64,000 nucleotides of DNA from contig JASDFA010000010.1 in the NCBI GenBank assembly GCA_035772735.1, positions 136,031,001 through 136,095,000 of the forward strand, written 5' to 3'. How positions within the stretch are numbered: the first letter of the stretch is position 1; each line of letters starts with the position of its first letter. This document shows, piece by piece, positions 49,091 to 60,274 of the stretch. The notes beneath the pieces were generated by a model. It saw only the letters and a program-made list of their open reading frames with translations. It made no database searches and was not told the origin of the DNA. A program made the translations under genes and the position numbers. The stretch is from Datura wrightii (taxonomy: Eukaryota > Streptophyta > Magnoliopsida > Solanales > Solanaceae).

Positions 49091-50730
49091 ACTGTTCGTC
49101 CTCGAACAATTTACTACTTCCCTTCTCACTTTTAAGCACAAAATGCATCCTACGAATAGGTCTACTTGCACTTAGGATCACGAGACAAATCAATGAAGCT
49201 TAAACAATTAACTCGCTTGCATATAGGTTCAACATTAAAATGTCAAAGTTTGAAATCACTTAGATTTTGAAAACTAACTCATCAAGACATATTTTGGGCC
49301 AACATGAATTATATGTAATTTAGCAATCAAGATTTACCAGGGTCTTACCATTGTGCCCCTCACAATTTGGAGAGATGCCCGTTCTCACACAAGATATAGA
49401 ATAAGATTAACTTGGGCATAAATATAACAAAATACACTCACTCTCCCAAAGATCTCAACATACATGCAAACGACGACCCATAGGCTTTCCCTTAGTGTTA
49501 TGCTCCGCTAATATAGAATTATGAATCAAGGTTCAAGTAGGAATTAAATTTGGTTGTAATGTAGCCTAAGGGACGGATAGGAACTATTTGGCCAAGATAG
49601 TGACTAAGCTCCCTAAGCACTTTAATACTTCACAACCCTTTGATTTTTAGCACTTTCTTCAATTTCCAAATTCTCTCCTTATACCTCCTTTTATTTTTTA
49701 ATTTTCAACTTAGGTGACTAGTGGGAATTTTTAATTTAACATCGAGCTCATTAACACATTATTTTATCTTCAATTTTTCAAAGTTCTTTCTTCTTTTTGT
49801 GTTCCCATTAACAATCACCCTCCTTGTTTAGTAAAATTTCACCTTTTTCTTTTCTTCTAATTCACCACACTCTTTAGCTTTCCCTTCACTTTTCCAATTA
49901 TGCTCATTTCCTAAAATGTTTTTCACTAAAGTGCTCTAGGAGTCATTTGGATCAAATATAAGTCAATATAACAAAAAGGGATTAAGCTTGTAATATGGCT
50001 ATCAAAAGAATAGGCTAAGAGACAAACATAGCTAACTAGGATAATTAAAATCAAAGTAGGTAAAATAGGATAAAAATATGGTTACTAAAGAAATGCCTAT
50101 ATCACTTCCGAAATCCATCATTCTTATTTCTCTTCGTACACACACCGGGCAAGTTCTAGACGTCAATTTACAAGCATGGAGTATGTCAAAAATTCCTCAC
50201 TCACACAATGGCACAAAATGGTTTAACAATGGAAATCAAGATCACTTAAACACATATATCCATATTACATGCATAACATAATTAAGCCTTTTTTTTTATT
50301 TTCAAGCCCAAGAGTCAAGTTCCCAAAAGTCTAAGTATTTCTACCTTTTCCATGCATTTTTGAGTGAATTGAATAAAGTCTCAATGATACCTAAAGTGAA
50401 GCACCTAACATTCATAGGATCCAAGTTTTTGTTTTTCCTAATGACCAATTTACCCTTATGACGGTCGGCATCCATCCATCATTAGGCAAAGTCATGACTC
50501 AATGACTCAAAATAAGAAAATAAAAAAAATCTAGACTCTCTTGTCGGTTCTAAGGGACTATCCACCGGAAAGTACCAAAAATAAAAACCCAAGGAACCCA
50601 AAATAAAATAATATTAAAAAATGCTACACACCAACAAACATGCATGACGAATCATAAATCCAAAAAAAAACTAGGCCTACCATGTGCAAATTTAGTAATT
50701 AAGGTATGCATGGTACTATGGAGTTCACTT
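49091..50730 (-). other. 3' non-coding region of E3
   Basis: No gene. Carries blocks shared with E2 and AT: 49475-49509, a pyrimidine-rich (minus-strand purine-rich) tract near 49640-49900, 50137-50165, and 50460-50480. Confidence 0.8.
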
Positions 50731-50750
50731 CTCCCACCCCCACACTTAAT
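50731..50750 (-). other. Internal polypurine-like motif of E3
   Basis: Minus-strand ATTAAGTGTGGGGGTGGGAG repeats the terminal PPT. A weak hairpin (CACCA-GGGA-TTGTG, one mismatch) lies upstream. Confidence 0.65.
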
Positions 50751-50952
50751 TGATTTCACAATCCCTGGTGCTAAAATAAATAAGCACAAAGTAATAGAGT
50801 ACAAGAAGAACTCCCTAGGCCTCCACTCCTCGTCGTCTGTGGGGGTAAGAATAGCTTCCCCAATCTATGTATTTCATGTTTAAATTGTTTTGTTTAAATT
50901 TATGAGCTATCACCTAGTAACTTGAACAAACACATAAAAACGAAATATTTAT

Positions 50953-51000
50953 CTTGGGTTGCCTCCCAAGTAGCACCTGATTTAACGTCGCGGCACGACA
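50953..51000 (-). ncRNA. Structured post-ORF box (E3 copy)
   Basis: Minus strand: GTCGTGCCGCGAC, TTAAATCAGGTGCTAC, then stem CTTGGG/CCCAAG around AGGCAA. Kept although E3 has no ORF. Confidence 0.75.
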
Positions 51001-51039
51001 CAGGTATCTTGATTACTCAGACTTTATCAAGATACCTGT
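51000..51039 (-). repeat. 13-bp perfect inverted repeat
   Basis: CAGGTATCTTGA (51001-51012) and TCAAGATACCTG (51027-51038), plus one flanking A-T pair, with a 14-base loop. It sits directly 5' of the box in E3's sense direction. Confidence 0.9.
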
Positions 51040-51175
51040 TGAGACAGTGGTCACATCTTCGCTGTTTGTTTTACCACGCTGCCCTGTGACACGTCAGAAA
51101 ATAAAAGAAAAATAAAAAATAGGAAATAAAGATTAAAAGTTAAACACAAACAATTAATCTAATCCTAAACCATAT
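51040..51175 (-). other. E3 leader
   Basis: Short AT-rich leader between PBS and hairpin. No ORF. Confidence 0.6.
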
Positions 51176-51193
51176 TCCCCAGCAATGGCACCA
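51176..51193 (-). other. Primer-binding site of E3, tRNA-Asp type
   Basis: Minus-strand TGGTGCCATTGCTGGGGA, three mismatches from the Asp-type consensus, five bases from the LTR. Confidence 0.8.
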
Positions 51194-51198
51194 CTTTT

Positions 51199-52673
51199 TG
51201 ATAACGCTCAAACCATACCTCCTACTAAAGTATGGAGCGGGCATTGTTAATAAAGAACCCAACTAGAGGTTGGGGTCGATCCCACAGGGATTATGGAAGG
51301 ATATAGAAGAACGCTAGTGCTTAAGCTTTTCAGCCAATTATTTCCTAAGAGGGGGGATTTGTAAAATTAATAAGTAACAATGTTGAGAAATTGATGGTTG
51401 TTTCCAAATTAAGCAATTAACTAGGGTAAGTGTTCCCCATGGATCCTTAACTACTTCTGGTTACACTAGTTATCTATCCCAATACTTTACTTGTAGAACT
51501 GATAACTTAGGTTCATTCAAATGACCAACCAGTCCCTATTGAATGACTATACTCAATCACTCGACCAAGTCTCATGAGTTATTTCAAACTATCCGTTATC
51601 ACTAAGTTCTAGATTTAACTATCCTACGACCACAACTCAAGTTAATACAATGAATGTCAAGATCAAGGCTCCGTTGTAATTCTCTTTTCCTAATCTCTAC
51701 ATCTTAGACCTAAGCAAATATAGAATTCGGGCATGTCCTAACGTTGCGCACCGTTAAGAAACAGTTAAGCATGAAGAGAATACAATACCAACGTTTAGTA
51801 TTGGTTTAGAATCACGTTTTGCAAACCCTAGTTTGTTAATTCACCATGGTTCCCAAAACCCTAGTTATGGCGGTTTTAGCCTATCATGTTCATAAGTAAG
51901 TTAATAGCATTCATAGACAAAAGCATAAACTAATACTTACAACAATGATTGGAAGAACATCCACTTGATTAATACAAAAAATTCGGAAGACATACTTTAT
52001 AATTGTATCTCAAAGTATGTCTTCTAAACCTTATTTTAATCTTGAAAAAACTTCTCTAAGCAAAACTTCAAGACTTAAAAACCTTCTCGAAAAACATGGC
52101 TATTACATGAAAATAAAAGGGTATTTATAGTTGTAGATTTATGCTTTGCTTGTTCCTTGATGAATTTGACTTGGGATTTAAAGTTCCTTTTCCTAGTTGA
52201 AGTGGGAGATCCATTTTTGGCCGTTGGAAACCTTTTCCGCGTCGTCTCCTACCACTGCCGTGTCAGTGTCGCGTCGCACATGCTAACGCGCCTGGAAGGG
52301 AGTTGCTACGCGCCTGCTAATGCGCAGGGAAGGGCCTGCTGTGTGCCTATTGTAGCATGGGAGAACTGGCACCATGCACCTGCTGCACTGCTTGGGAAGG
52401 CAGTGCCTCGCGTGGCCTGTAACGCCTAGGAAGGCAGTGCCTCACGCGGCCTATATCGCCTATCTTACTACTGCCTTGCGCCGCTTGTCGCGCATGCGTG
52501 GCATTGCACCATATATTTTTTTCTTCAATTCTTGCGTAGTGCATTCAATCTTCTTCAAATTCATTCCAAACGTCTCAAACACACCCAAATCCATCACTTT
52601 TATCCCTGAAAACATCTAATCACTTGTGTTAGCCATTTTTACAAATATATAACATAAACACATGCAAATACAC
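51199..52673 (-). repeat. 5' LTR of E3, truncated by AT insertion
   Basis: Matches 47566 onward to AAACACATG..ACAC, then is broken by AT. The last ~50 bases of the LTR are missing here and should follow AT beyond the window. TATA box at 52121-52129. Confidence 0.9.
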
Positions 52674-53109
52674 TGATCTTGGGCAGATTTATATGCCCAA
52701 GTGAGACTCAAACGTATCATTTTCGCCTTATTTATCTAGCAATGTGTATACATTTTCATGTAATTGGTAATAAAATGTGAATTTATACTAACCAACATGA
52801 TTAGCATTGTTTTGTAGGTAAAATGTGATTTTGAGGAGCTAAAATGCATGTTGGAACAATATCGGAGTTGGACTTGGATTCGAGCACGAAAAAGGCATTG
52901 GACTGCACCAATTAAAGGGGCTCCGCGATGGAGCCGTGTCACGCTACCATCGCGGAGGCATTCTGCCTGGAGGGTGAAATAATACTCAAATTCCAGTGGA
53001 GCCTCGCGACAGCTCCGTGGCACGGTGGCAAGCCTCCGCGTTGCACGCCGTGCCACGTTGCTGCTATATACCCGGACCCCAAATTTCCAGTGAGGGTCCG
53101 TGTCCACGC

Positions 53110-53150
53110 CGTGTACGGAGGCAGTCCTCCGCGATGCACTCCGTGACACG
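53110..53150. repeat. GC-rich inverted repeat in AT LTR
   Basis: CGTGTACGGAG (53110-53120) and CTCCGTGACACG (53139-53150). One base is missing from the left arm relative to E2 and S2. Confidence 0.8.
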
Positions 53151-53183
53151 TTGCTTGTTATTTCGGGAAAAAATTCCCACTAG

Positions 53184-53191
53184 TATAAATA
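53184..53191 (+). promoter_or_regulatory. TATA box of AT LTR
   Basis: TATAAATA, 34 bases after the GC-rich inverted repeat. Likely promoter of the genomic transcript. Confidence 0.8.
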
Positions 53192-54106
53192 GAACACTTA
53201 AATGTATTTTTCATAATTCAGACTTGGTGGAGCAAGGACGTGGGTTACAGGCAGTTGAGGAACGAAAAGTTCAGGGTTTTTTCTCTCTTTCTTTCTTCTT
53301 TAACTCAATTGTTTGTATGATTAACACTTGTTTTAGGATGATTAATCCACAAATGAGTGGCTAATTCTCTTCCTTGCTGAGGTTATGAACATTTGTGATG
53401 AATTTTGATTATTAATTATATGGTTTTTCATCTTATTCTTCCATGTTGTTCTATTAATTCTTGTTTCTACTGCATTGGTGTGTGGCCGACATTAATGAAT
53501 ATCTAAAAAGTCCGATTTCACTCGAGAGAGCACGAAATTGGAAAGTTGTGAATTAATAGGGTATTGTTCTTAACTTGATTTGGGAAAATTGAGTTTTGAT
53601 GTGCTTTTGTGATAGAAATATACTTGAAAGCCGTATTAGTCAATTTAGGAATCGGAATTGTACTGCTAGGTCATGAATTGCATTTGATCACAGAAATGTA
53701 GACGGATGGTTTATGATTCTTAAGTGAGATTAAATACGAGAGTTTTAATCTCTTGGCTAATGTTCTTGGCTAGCAACTGGAAGAGAAAGATTAACCAACT
53801 TATGATTATAATCAAGTTCATTACATGTTCTTAACCTTGGCATGCTCATATCCATAGTTTAAATTCAAAGTAAATAATTGTTAGTAGTTTTAGTACATAA
53901 TTTATAAAACAAACTTTCAATTGTTGGTTACGTTGTTGTCAGCATATTTAGAAGTGAGATAGAATATAGTATACTTAAGAATTTTTTCACTTATCCTGAG
54001 TCTCCTTGGATCGATACTTGGCTTACTTGAGCCACTTACTACTTGTTTGACCACGTGCACTTGCGTGTCGGTTTTTAACACCCAACAAACCACCCGAACA
54101 AGTTTT

Positions 54107-54124
54107 TAGCGCCGTTGCCGGGGA
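54107..54124 (+). other. Primer-binding site of AT, tRNA-Asp type
   Basis: TAGCGCCGTTGCCGGGGA, one change (G to A at 54108) from the Asp-type Athila PBS. Confidence 0.9.
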
Positions 54125-54241
54125 GACTAGGCAATTGGTGAAATTGTATTAAGTGTAAATTTACTGTATTTTTATTTTATTTTCTTAAGTGTTGACAACT
54201 TGGTCTTAGCCTGTATTTTGCAGACTTGATTTCTGTGAACA

Positions 54242-55720
54242 CTGGCAAGAGACAAAGAGCTGGTGGAATCTTATATAGAGCCTGAACGTATATTTCATAG
54301 TAAATGCAGAGAAGCTCTACAAAAGAAGCTGCAGTTGCTCAGACAGACTATTATGGAGCAACAAAATCCACCGGTTGTTAGGGCAGTGTTAGTGCCTGAA
54401 GAAGCAGCAGCAAGGCCGGTTCGCGAGGTGGCAATCCCACATGACAACAATGTTACATCCAGTATCCGCAAACCAGAGCCTGGAGGGAGATTTGAACTCA
54501 AGCAAAATATGGTGCAATTGTTGCACACAAGCGGGCAATTTACCGGTCTCCCTCATGAAGACCCACAACAACATCTCCAAAACTTTTTGGAGATAAGTGA
54601 CACTTATATACCCGCTGGAGTGTCACCTGATTATGTTCGACTTACATTATTTCCATTCTCATTACTTGGTGAAGTCAAGAGGTGGTTAAAAGCTGAGCCA
54701 CCAAATTCTATTTCAACGTGGGATGATCTAGCACGGAAGTTCTTGATAAGATTTTTTCCCTCTGGTAAAACAGCCAGACTTAGAAGTCAAATTCTAAGTT
54801 TCAAACAGAGGGAGGGGGAAAATTTGTATCAAGCCTGGGAAAGATTTAAATCCATGTTGCGGGACTGTCCTCATCATCATCAGTCCAATGAGGTGTTGGT
54901 GCACACATTTATTGAGAGTTTGGAACCCCATACTAAAATTTTGCTAGATTCAGCAGCTGGAGGGCAAGCGCTGGAAAAGACTTATGAGGAGCTGTACACT
55001 TTGCTAAACTGGATTTCACAGGGCAATCCAGAATGGAATGCTGATTCATCACGAGGTGGAGCAGGGAGAGCAGCAGGAGTGCTTGAAGTGGATGGATTTA
55101 CAGCTATCGCTGCACAGATAGCTGCTTTGCAGAATCAATTGAACAACCACTTCAGCAACATGAATTTGAACCAGCCTTCAACTTCAGTCAATGCGGTCCA
55201 GCAAATGTCGTGTGAAGTGGGTGGTAGCAGTGAGCACTCAGCTGAGTGCTGTGGAGCAAACCCAGATTCGGTTAACTTTGTGGGGAATGCACAATGAAAT
55301 CAACAGCAGTATAGTAGTGGCTACAACTCAAATTGGAGGAAGCATCCAAATTTTTCATGGGGTAGCAACAACCAACAAGGCCAAAGTTCGGGTCAGGGTA
55401 TGCAAAGAAATCAAGGAGGGCAACAGAACAACCAATCTCAATTTAGAAATCACAATGCCCCTCCTCCACCACCATCGCCCAGCATTGAGGAGATGTTCAA
55501 GACCATGATCGCTAATCAAGTGCAATTGCAGGCTGAGTATGTTAAATTGGCAGCCGATGTGAAAAATAATCAGTTAGAGACCAAGGCTCTTGAGTATCAA
55601 TTTGGGCAATTTGCTAGTGCCCAAAACACAAGGCCCAGAGGAGGACTGCCTAGCGACACGGATCCTAATCCGAAGCAGGTAAATGCAGTGACCACAAGGA
55701 GTGGTTTGCAGCTGAAGTAG
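54242..55720 (+). pseudogene. gag: AT gag (capsid and nucleocapsid), two nonsense codons
   Basis: The frame opens after a stop at 54236. No ATG stands at the expected start: CTG at 54242 (LARDKELVE) is in the likely position, and the first in-frame ATG is near 54353. Capsid motifs LTLFPFSLLGEVKRWL, WDDLARKFLIRFFP, REGENLYQAWERFK and LLRDCPHH-like (MLRDCPHHH) identify Athila Gag. The knuckle near 55205-55250 reads C-E-V-G-G-S-S-E-H-X4-C: the second Cys is Gly. After VNFVGNAQ a TGA (55295-55297) interrupts. Reading continues in the same frame through a Gln/Asn-rich linker and a helical stretch to a TAG at 55718-55720. Confidence 0.9.
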
Positions 55721-56419
55721 GTGGAACCAGAAAGACCACCTCAAAATTCAGGAGAAGCAGAAGTTGAGGGGGAACAAAGTTCGGAAAGGGGGGAGACCAA
55801 AGAAGCTAAATCAGAAATACCTCCACCCCCGTTCCCTCAACGACTCAAGAAACACAAGGAGGAGGCATGTTTCAAGAAATTCATGGAGGTGCTTAAACAG
55901 GTACATGTTAATTTACCTCTTGTTGATGTCTTGCAGGGAGTGCCTAAATATGCCAAATACATTAAAGACATCGTGGCCAACAAAAGTCGTTTGACTGAGT
56001 ATGCCACGGTAGCTTTGACGGAGGAGTGCACTTCCCGGATCCAAAATAGACTGCCCACGAAGCTAAAAGACCCTGGAAGTTTTACTATCCAGCTTACTAT
56101 TGGGCAGAGTATCCGAGCTCGTGGATTGTGTGACCTGGGAGCGAGCATAAATCTGATGCCATCCTCGGTATTCAGAAAGTTGGGTCTAGGGAGTCCTAGA
56201 CCTACAACCGTAATCTTGCAGTTGGCAGACCTATCCTTAGCTAGGCCGGATGGCATTGTTGAGGATGTGCTTGTGCAAGTGGGCTCCCTCATTTTCCCGG
56301 TAGATTTTATAGTTCTGGATTTTGAACCAGACGCGGAAGTCCCATTTATTTTGGGACGACCCTTCTTGGCAACCGGGAAAGCATTAATTGACGTAGTTGC
56401 GGGTCAACTTACTATGTGA
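55721..56419 (+). pseudogene. pol: AT protease region
   Basis: In frame with gag. After a charged linker, FPQRLKKHKEEACFKKFMEV and VPKYAKYIKDIVANK are typical Athila pre-protease motifs. The retropepsin active site is LCDLGASINLMP (D-L-G, around 56125-56160), followed by VIVLDFEPDAEVPFILGRPF-like sequence and LIDVVAGQLTM. A TGA at 56417-56419 ends the open stretch, and the frame continues unchanged into RT. Confidence 0.9.
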
Positions 56420-57499
56420 GCGCATGACAAGGTAGAGGTATTTGATGTGTTAAAAGCCATGAAGCTGCCAGCTATAAATGAGGAGCTTTCGGAAATTAAT
56501 GTGGTTGAACATGAAGAAATTAGGCAGATTGTTGAATCTCAAGACCCATTGGAAAGAGCGTTGACACACTCTGATCATTTTGGAGATAGAGAGGCGTGTG
56601 GAATGGTCCAATTATTGAATGGAGCACATAATCATTCGAGGAGACAGGAATTTCAATCATTGATGAGATCTCTAGAGCCTTTGGCGAAACCATCTGTTGA
56701 GGAGGCACCGAAGCTGGAGTTGAAAGAATTACCTCCCCATTTAAAATATATCTTTTTGTGGGAGGGGGAGACGTTACCAGTTATCATCTCTGCAGACTTG
56801 ACGGAGGCACAGGAAAAAGCAGCGTTAGGGGTCCTCAGAAAGAGGAAGAAGGCAATGGGTTGGCAGATGTCAGACATTCAGGGTATCAATCCAGCTTTCT
56901 GCACACACAGGATATTCATGGAGACAGGAGCCAAACCAACCGTTCAGCTGCAGTGGAGACTTAATCCAGCAATAAAGGATGTGGTAAGGAAAGAAATAAT
57001 TAAGTGGCTTGATGCAGGGGTGGTTTACCCAATTTCAGACAGTGAATGGGTTAGCCCCGTTCAATGTGTTCCAAAGAAAGGGGGGATGACTGTAGTTCCC
57101 AACGAGAAAAATGAGTTGATCCCTACTCGAACTGTCACAGGCTGGCGGATTTGTATGGACTACAGAAAGTTAAACGAAGCCACAAGGAAAGATCATTACC
57201 CCATCCCTTTTATTGACCAAATACTGGATCGGTTGGCAGGACAGGAATATTATTGCTTCCTGGATGGGTACTCTGGCTATAACCAAATAGCCATAGCTCC
57301 GGAGGATCAAGAGAAGACTACTTTCACCTGTCCGTATGGGACATATGCTTTCAGGCGAATGTCGTTTGGGTTATGCAATGCACCCGCCACATTCCAGAGA
57401 TGCATGATGGCTATTTTCCATGACATGGTGGAGGATTTTGTTGAGGTATTTATGGATGATTTTTCTGTTTTCGGTAATTCATTTGCTACTTGTTTGTAG
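56420..57499 (+). pseudogene. pol: AT reverse transcriptase
   Basis: Same frame. RT landmarks: LNPAIKDVVRKEIIKWLDAG, WVSPVQCVPKKGG, WRICMDYRKLN, CFLDGYSGYNQIAIAPEDQ (first catalytic Asp), MSFGLCNAPATFQRCM, and VEVFMDDFSVFG with the catalytic Asp pair at about 57455. The F-M-D-D form is usual for Athila/Tat, unlike F-I-D-D of E1, G2 and M2. Interrupted by TAG at 57497-57499, where homologues read straight through. Confidence 0.92.
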
Positions 57500-58300
57500 A
57501 ATCTTGACAGGGTGCTGGCCCGCTGTGAGGAATCCAACCTTGTATTAAACTGGGAGAAATGCCACTTCTTAGTGATGGAGGGTATGGTCCTTGGCCACAA
57601 AGTATCTAAAAAGGGGTTGGAAGTCGATCGTGCTAAGATCGAGGTTATTGAAAAGTTGCCACCACCAGTGTTAGTGAAAGGTGTGCGCAGTTTTCTGGGG
57701 CATGCAGGATTCTACAGACGATTCATCAAAAACATTTCGAACATTTCTAGACCGCCATGCAGACTACTGGAAAAAGAGGTAAACTTTGAGTTGAATGATG
57801 AGTGTGTTACAGCATTTGAAAAGTTGAAGCGGAAATTGATAGAAGCACCTATACTTACTTCTCCTGATTGGGAACAACCATTTGAGCTGATGTGTGATGC
57901 CAGTGATGTGGCTATGGGAGCGGTATTGGGAAAAAGAAAAAATAGAGTTTTCCACTCTATTTATTATGCAAGAAAAACACTGAATACGGCCCAAAGCAAT
58001 TACACAGTCACACAGAAGGAAATGCTAGCTCTGGTGTTTGCATTTGACAAATTCAGGTCCTATTTGGTGGGTTCAAAAGTTGTGGTGTACACCGATCATG
58101 CAGCTATTCGGTACCTATTCAACAAGAAGGATGCTAAGCCCAGATTGATTAGATGGATCTTATTGTTGCAGGAGTTCGACCTTGAGATCAGAGACAGAAA
58201 GGGGAGCGAGAACCAAGTAGCAGATCACCTATCACGACTGGAAAGTCAGTCGCATGTGAAGGAAAGTGATCACATAAATGAAGAATTCCCAGATGAGCAA
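57500..58300 (+). pseudogene. pol: AT RT connection and RNase H
   Basis: Same frame and open throughout. ESNLVLNWEKCHF and LGHKVSKKGLEVDRAKIE form the RT thumb/connection; FLGHAGFYRRFIK follows. RNase H has FELMCDASDVAMGAVL (first Asp), TVTQKEMLALVFAFDKFR (Glu), VVYTDHAAIRYL (Asp) and RKGSENQVADHLSRLE (Asp), so all four catalytic acids are present. Confidence 0.92.
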
Positions 58301-59614
58301 CTCTTGGCAGTGGGAGAAGCTGAAGTTCCCTGGTATGCAGACATAGTCAACTTGCTAGTGAGCGGAATCTACCCACCTGAGGCAACATACCAGCAAAGAA
58401 GGAAATTGAGGCATGACAACCGACATTATGTTTGGGATGAACCATATTTGTTCAAACAGGGACCAGATCAGGTAATGAGAAGATGCATCCCAGAGAGTCA
58501 GATTGCAGAAGTGTTGAGGGGCTGCCATTCTTCATTGTATGGAGGGCATCACGGAGGCGAGAGAACAGCGCACAAGGTTCTACAGTCAGGTTTCTTTTGG
58601 CCAACACTGTTCAGAGATTCTATGGCGTATGTCAAAATGTGTGATAGGTGTCAGCGTACAGGATCCATTGGCAGAAGATAAAAGATGCCTTTACAGAATA
58701 TACTGGAAGTTGAGCCCTTTGATGTATGGGGCATTGACTTCATTGGTCCATTCCCACCGTCATTTGGTAATCGTTACATCTTGGTGGCTGTAGATTATGT
58801 ATCAAAATGGGTGGAAGCAATAGCTTGCCCCAGAAATGACAACAAGGTAGTAACGAAGTTTGTGAAAAAACACATCCTCACAAGGTCCGGGACACCCTGA
58901 GCAATTATCAGTGATGGAGGGGCTCATTTTGTCAATGCAAGTTTCAAGAAATTACTAGCCAAGTATGGGGTGCGCCATAAAGTGGCAACGGCATACCACC
59001 CCCAAACTAGTGGGAAAGTAGAGGTGTCAAATAGGGAGGTGAAGCAGATTCTTCAGAAAACGGTGAATACACAACGAAATGATTGGTCAAGCAAACTCGA
59101 TGATGCGTTGTGGGCTTAACGAACTGCTTATAAGACACCGATTGGAACCTCACCATACGGATTGGTCTATGCCAAAGCATGTCATCTCCCGGTGGAGTTA
59201 GAGCACCGACCTTTCTGGGCTGTCAGAAAGCTAAATATGGACTTAGAGCTGGCGGGAAAAAACTGACTAATGCAGCTCAGTGAACTTGATGAGTTCCGCT
59301 GGCATGCCTATGAGAGTGCTAAGTACTACAAGGAAAGAACCAAAAGATGGCATGATAAGCACGTGGTGCATCGAATTTTCGAGCCTGGACAAAAAGTTTT
59401 GCTCTTCAATTCAAGATTGAAGTTGTTTCCTGGAAAGCTGAGGTCTAAATGGTCGGGACCATTTGAAGTGGTAAGAATGACCCCTCACGGGGCGGTAGAA
59501 TTGTGGCAAGAAGATCGGAGTGCCACGTTCTTAGTAAATGGGCAGAGGTGTAAGCACTACTGGGGGGAGGACAATGATCATGAGAAATCGTCCATCACCC
59601 TAGCGGACAATTGA
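58301..59614 (+). pseudogene. pol: AT integrase, four nonsense codons
   Basis: Same frame. The zinc-binding region has CHSSLYGGHHGGERT and MCDRCQRTG (HHCC). The catalytic triad is in place: WGIDFIGPF, IISDGGAHF and SGKVEVSNREVK. The C-terminal part has FRWHAYESAKYYKERTKRWHD, FEPGQKVLLFNSRLKLFPGK and KWSGPFEVV. No chromodomain follows, as expected for Athila. In-frame stops: TAA 58679-58681, TGA 58898-58900, TAA 59117-59119, TGA 59264-59266. The polyprotein ends at 59614. Confidence 0.92.
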
Positions 59615-59621
59615 GCATAAA

Positions 59622-59672
59622 GGACGTTGAGCCGCGACCGTAAACCAGGCGCTGCACGGGAGGCAACCCGTG
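59622..59672 (+). ncRNA. Structured post-ORF box (AT copy)
   Basis: Begins eight bases after the gag-pol stop. GTTGAGCCGCGAC (pairs with one G-U), then AGGCGCTG, then stem CACGGG (59655-59660) / CCCGTG (59667-59672) around AGGCAA. The stem bases differ from E2 and E3 on both sides, keeping pairing. Confidence 0.8.
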
Positions 59673-59930
59673 AAAATTTTTTTTTTCTTTTTTTTCATTT
59701 TGTAAAGTGTAAATAGATTTTATTTTATTTTTCTTTTTCTTGATTTAGTACAAACTTCTTTCGTTTTAGTTAGTAGTTTTTTATTTTAGTTAGGTGAAAC
59801 CTATTAATCTAACCACTTTTATTTAGTGAGATGATTTTCAGGTTAAACGGAGAAAAATGTGCACGGAATCGTGAAGGAAAAGCGAGTTATGAAAAAATTA
59901 AAAAATGTTGAAGACAGTGAGCTGGGGCGA
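59673..59930 (+). other. AT-rich spacer
   Basis: T-rich intergenic sequence between the box and the GC-rich cassette. No ORF. Confidence 0.6.
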
Positions 59931-60086
59931 TAGCTCCATGTCACGGAGGAGGGCCTCCGCGTTACCCTCCGTGACACGTGGAAGTGTAATCTGGAATTTT
60001 CAAAAATTCCAGTAAGCTGTCGCGATGGCTCTGTGTCACGGAGGCAGTGCACCGCGATGCACTCCATGACACGTTGCCATATAAAT
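59931..60086 (+). promoter_or_regulatory. LTR-like internal promoter of AT
   Basis: Two GC-rich inverted-repeat cassettes: GTCACGGAGG/CCTCCGTGAC at 59940-59949 and 59966-59975, and TGTGTCACGGAG/CTCCATGACACG at 60032-60043 and 60062-60073. They are joined by an AATTCCAGT link, as in the LTR at 52985-53155. A G-box (CACGTG, 59975-59980) lies in the first. TATAAAT at 60080-60086 follows directly. I infer a second promoter for the downstream ORF. Confidence 0.6.
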
Positions 60087-60109
60087 GGTGACGGGTCACA
60101 CCGGGTTGC

Positions 60110-60274
60110 CGGGCGACCCGCGTGTTGTTTTTCATTTTAAACCCCCAATTTTGCCCCTTTTCCCCTCATTTTTACATTTCTCCGCGACCAAACACCCAAA
60201 ATTCCCTTCCCCATCAACGTGCCACGGTCTAAAGCAAGAAATTATCAAGTTTTCTTCGGTTCTTCAACTACGAG
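60110..60274 (+). other. Probable 5' UTR exon of accessory gene
   Basis: Starts about 30 bases after the TATA box. C- and T-rich. Ends at a strong donor-like CGAG|GTATGT (cut after 60274). Confidence 0.45.

Larger units (their letters stand above)
47566..52673 (-). mobile_element. Element E3: Athila-like element with no coding capacity
   Basis: Minus strand. LTR 47566-49072 (3'), internal 49073-51198 (2126 bases), 5' LTR from 51199, interrupted at 52673 by AT. No gag, pol or E2-type ORF: the structured box lies only ~175 bases from the PBS. LTRs differ at about one base in ten in the part compared, so it is older than E2. A LARD/TRIM-like non-autonomous element. Confidence 0.9.
52674..54100 (+). 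repeat. 5' LTR of AT
   Basis: 1427 bases, TGATCTTGGG to CCCGAACA. The middle (53220-54000) matches E2's LTR closely. GC-rich cassettes with inverted repeats at 52920-53155 end just before a TATA box. Confidence 0.9.

Noticed and set aside
55837..56292. 151-codon minus-strand frame opposite AT protease, and 61848-62255 opposite the accessory ORF
   Set aside because: Shadow frames of well-supported coding sequence on the plus strand; no recognisable domain.
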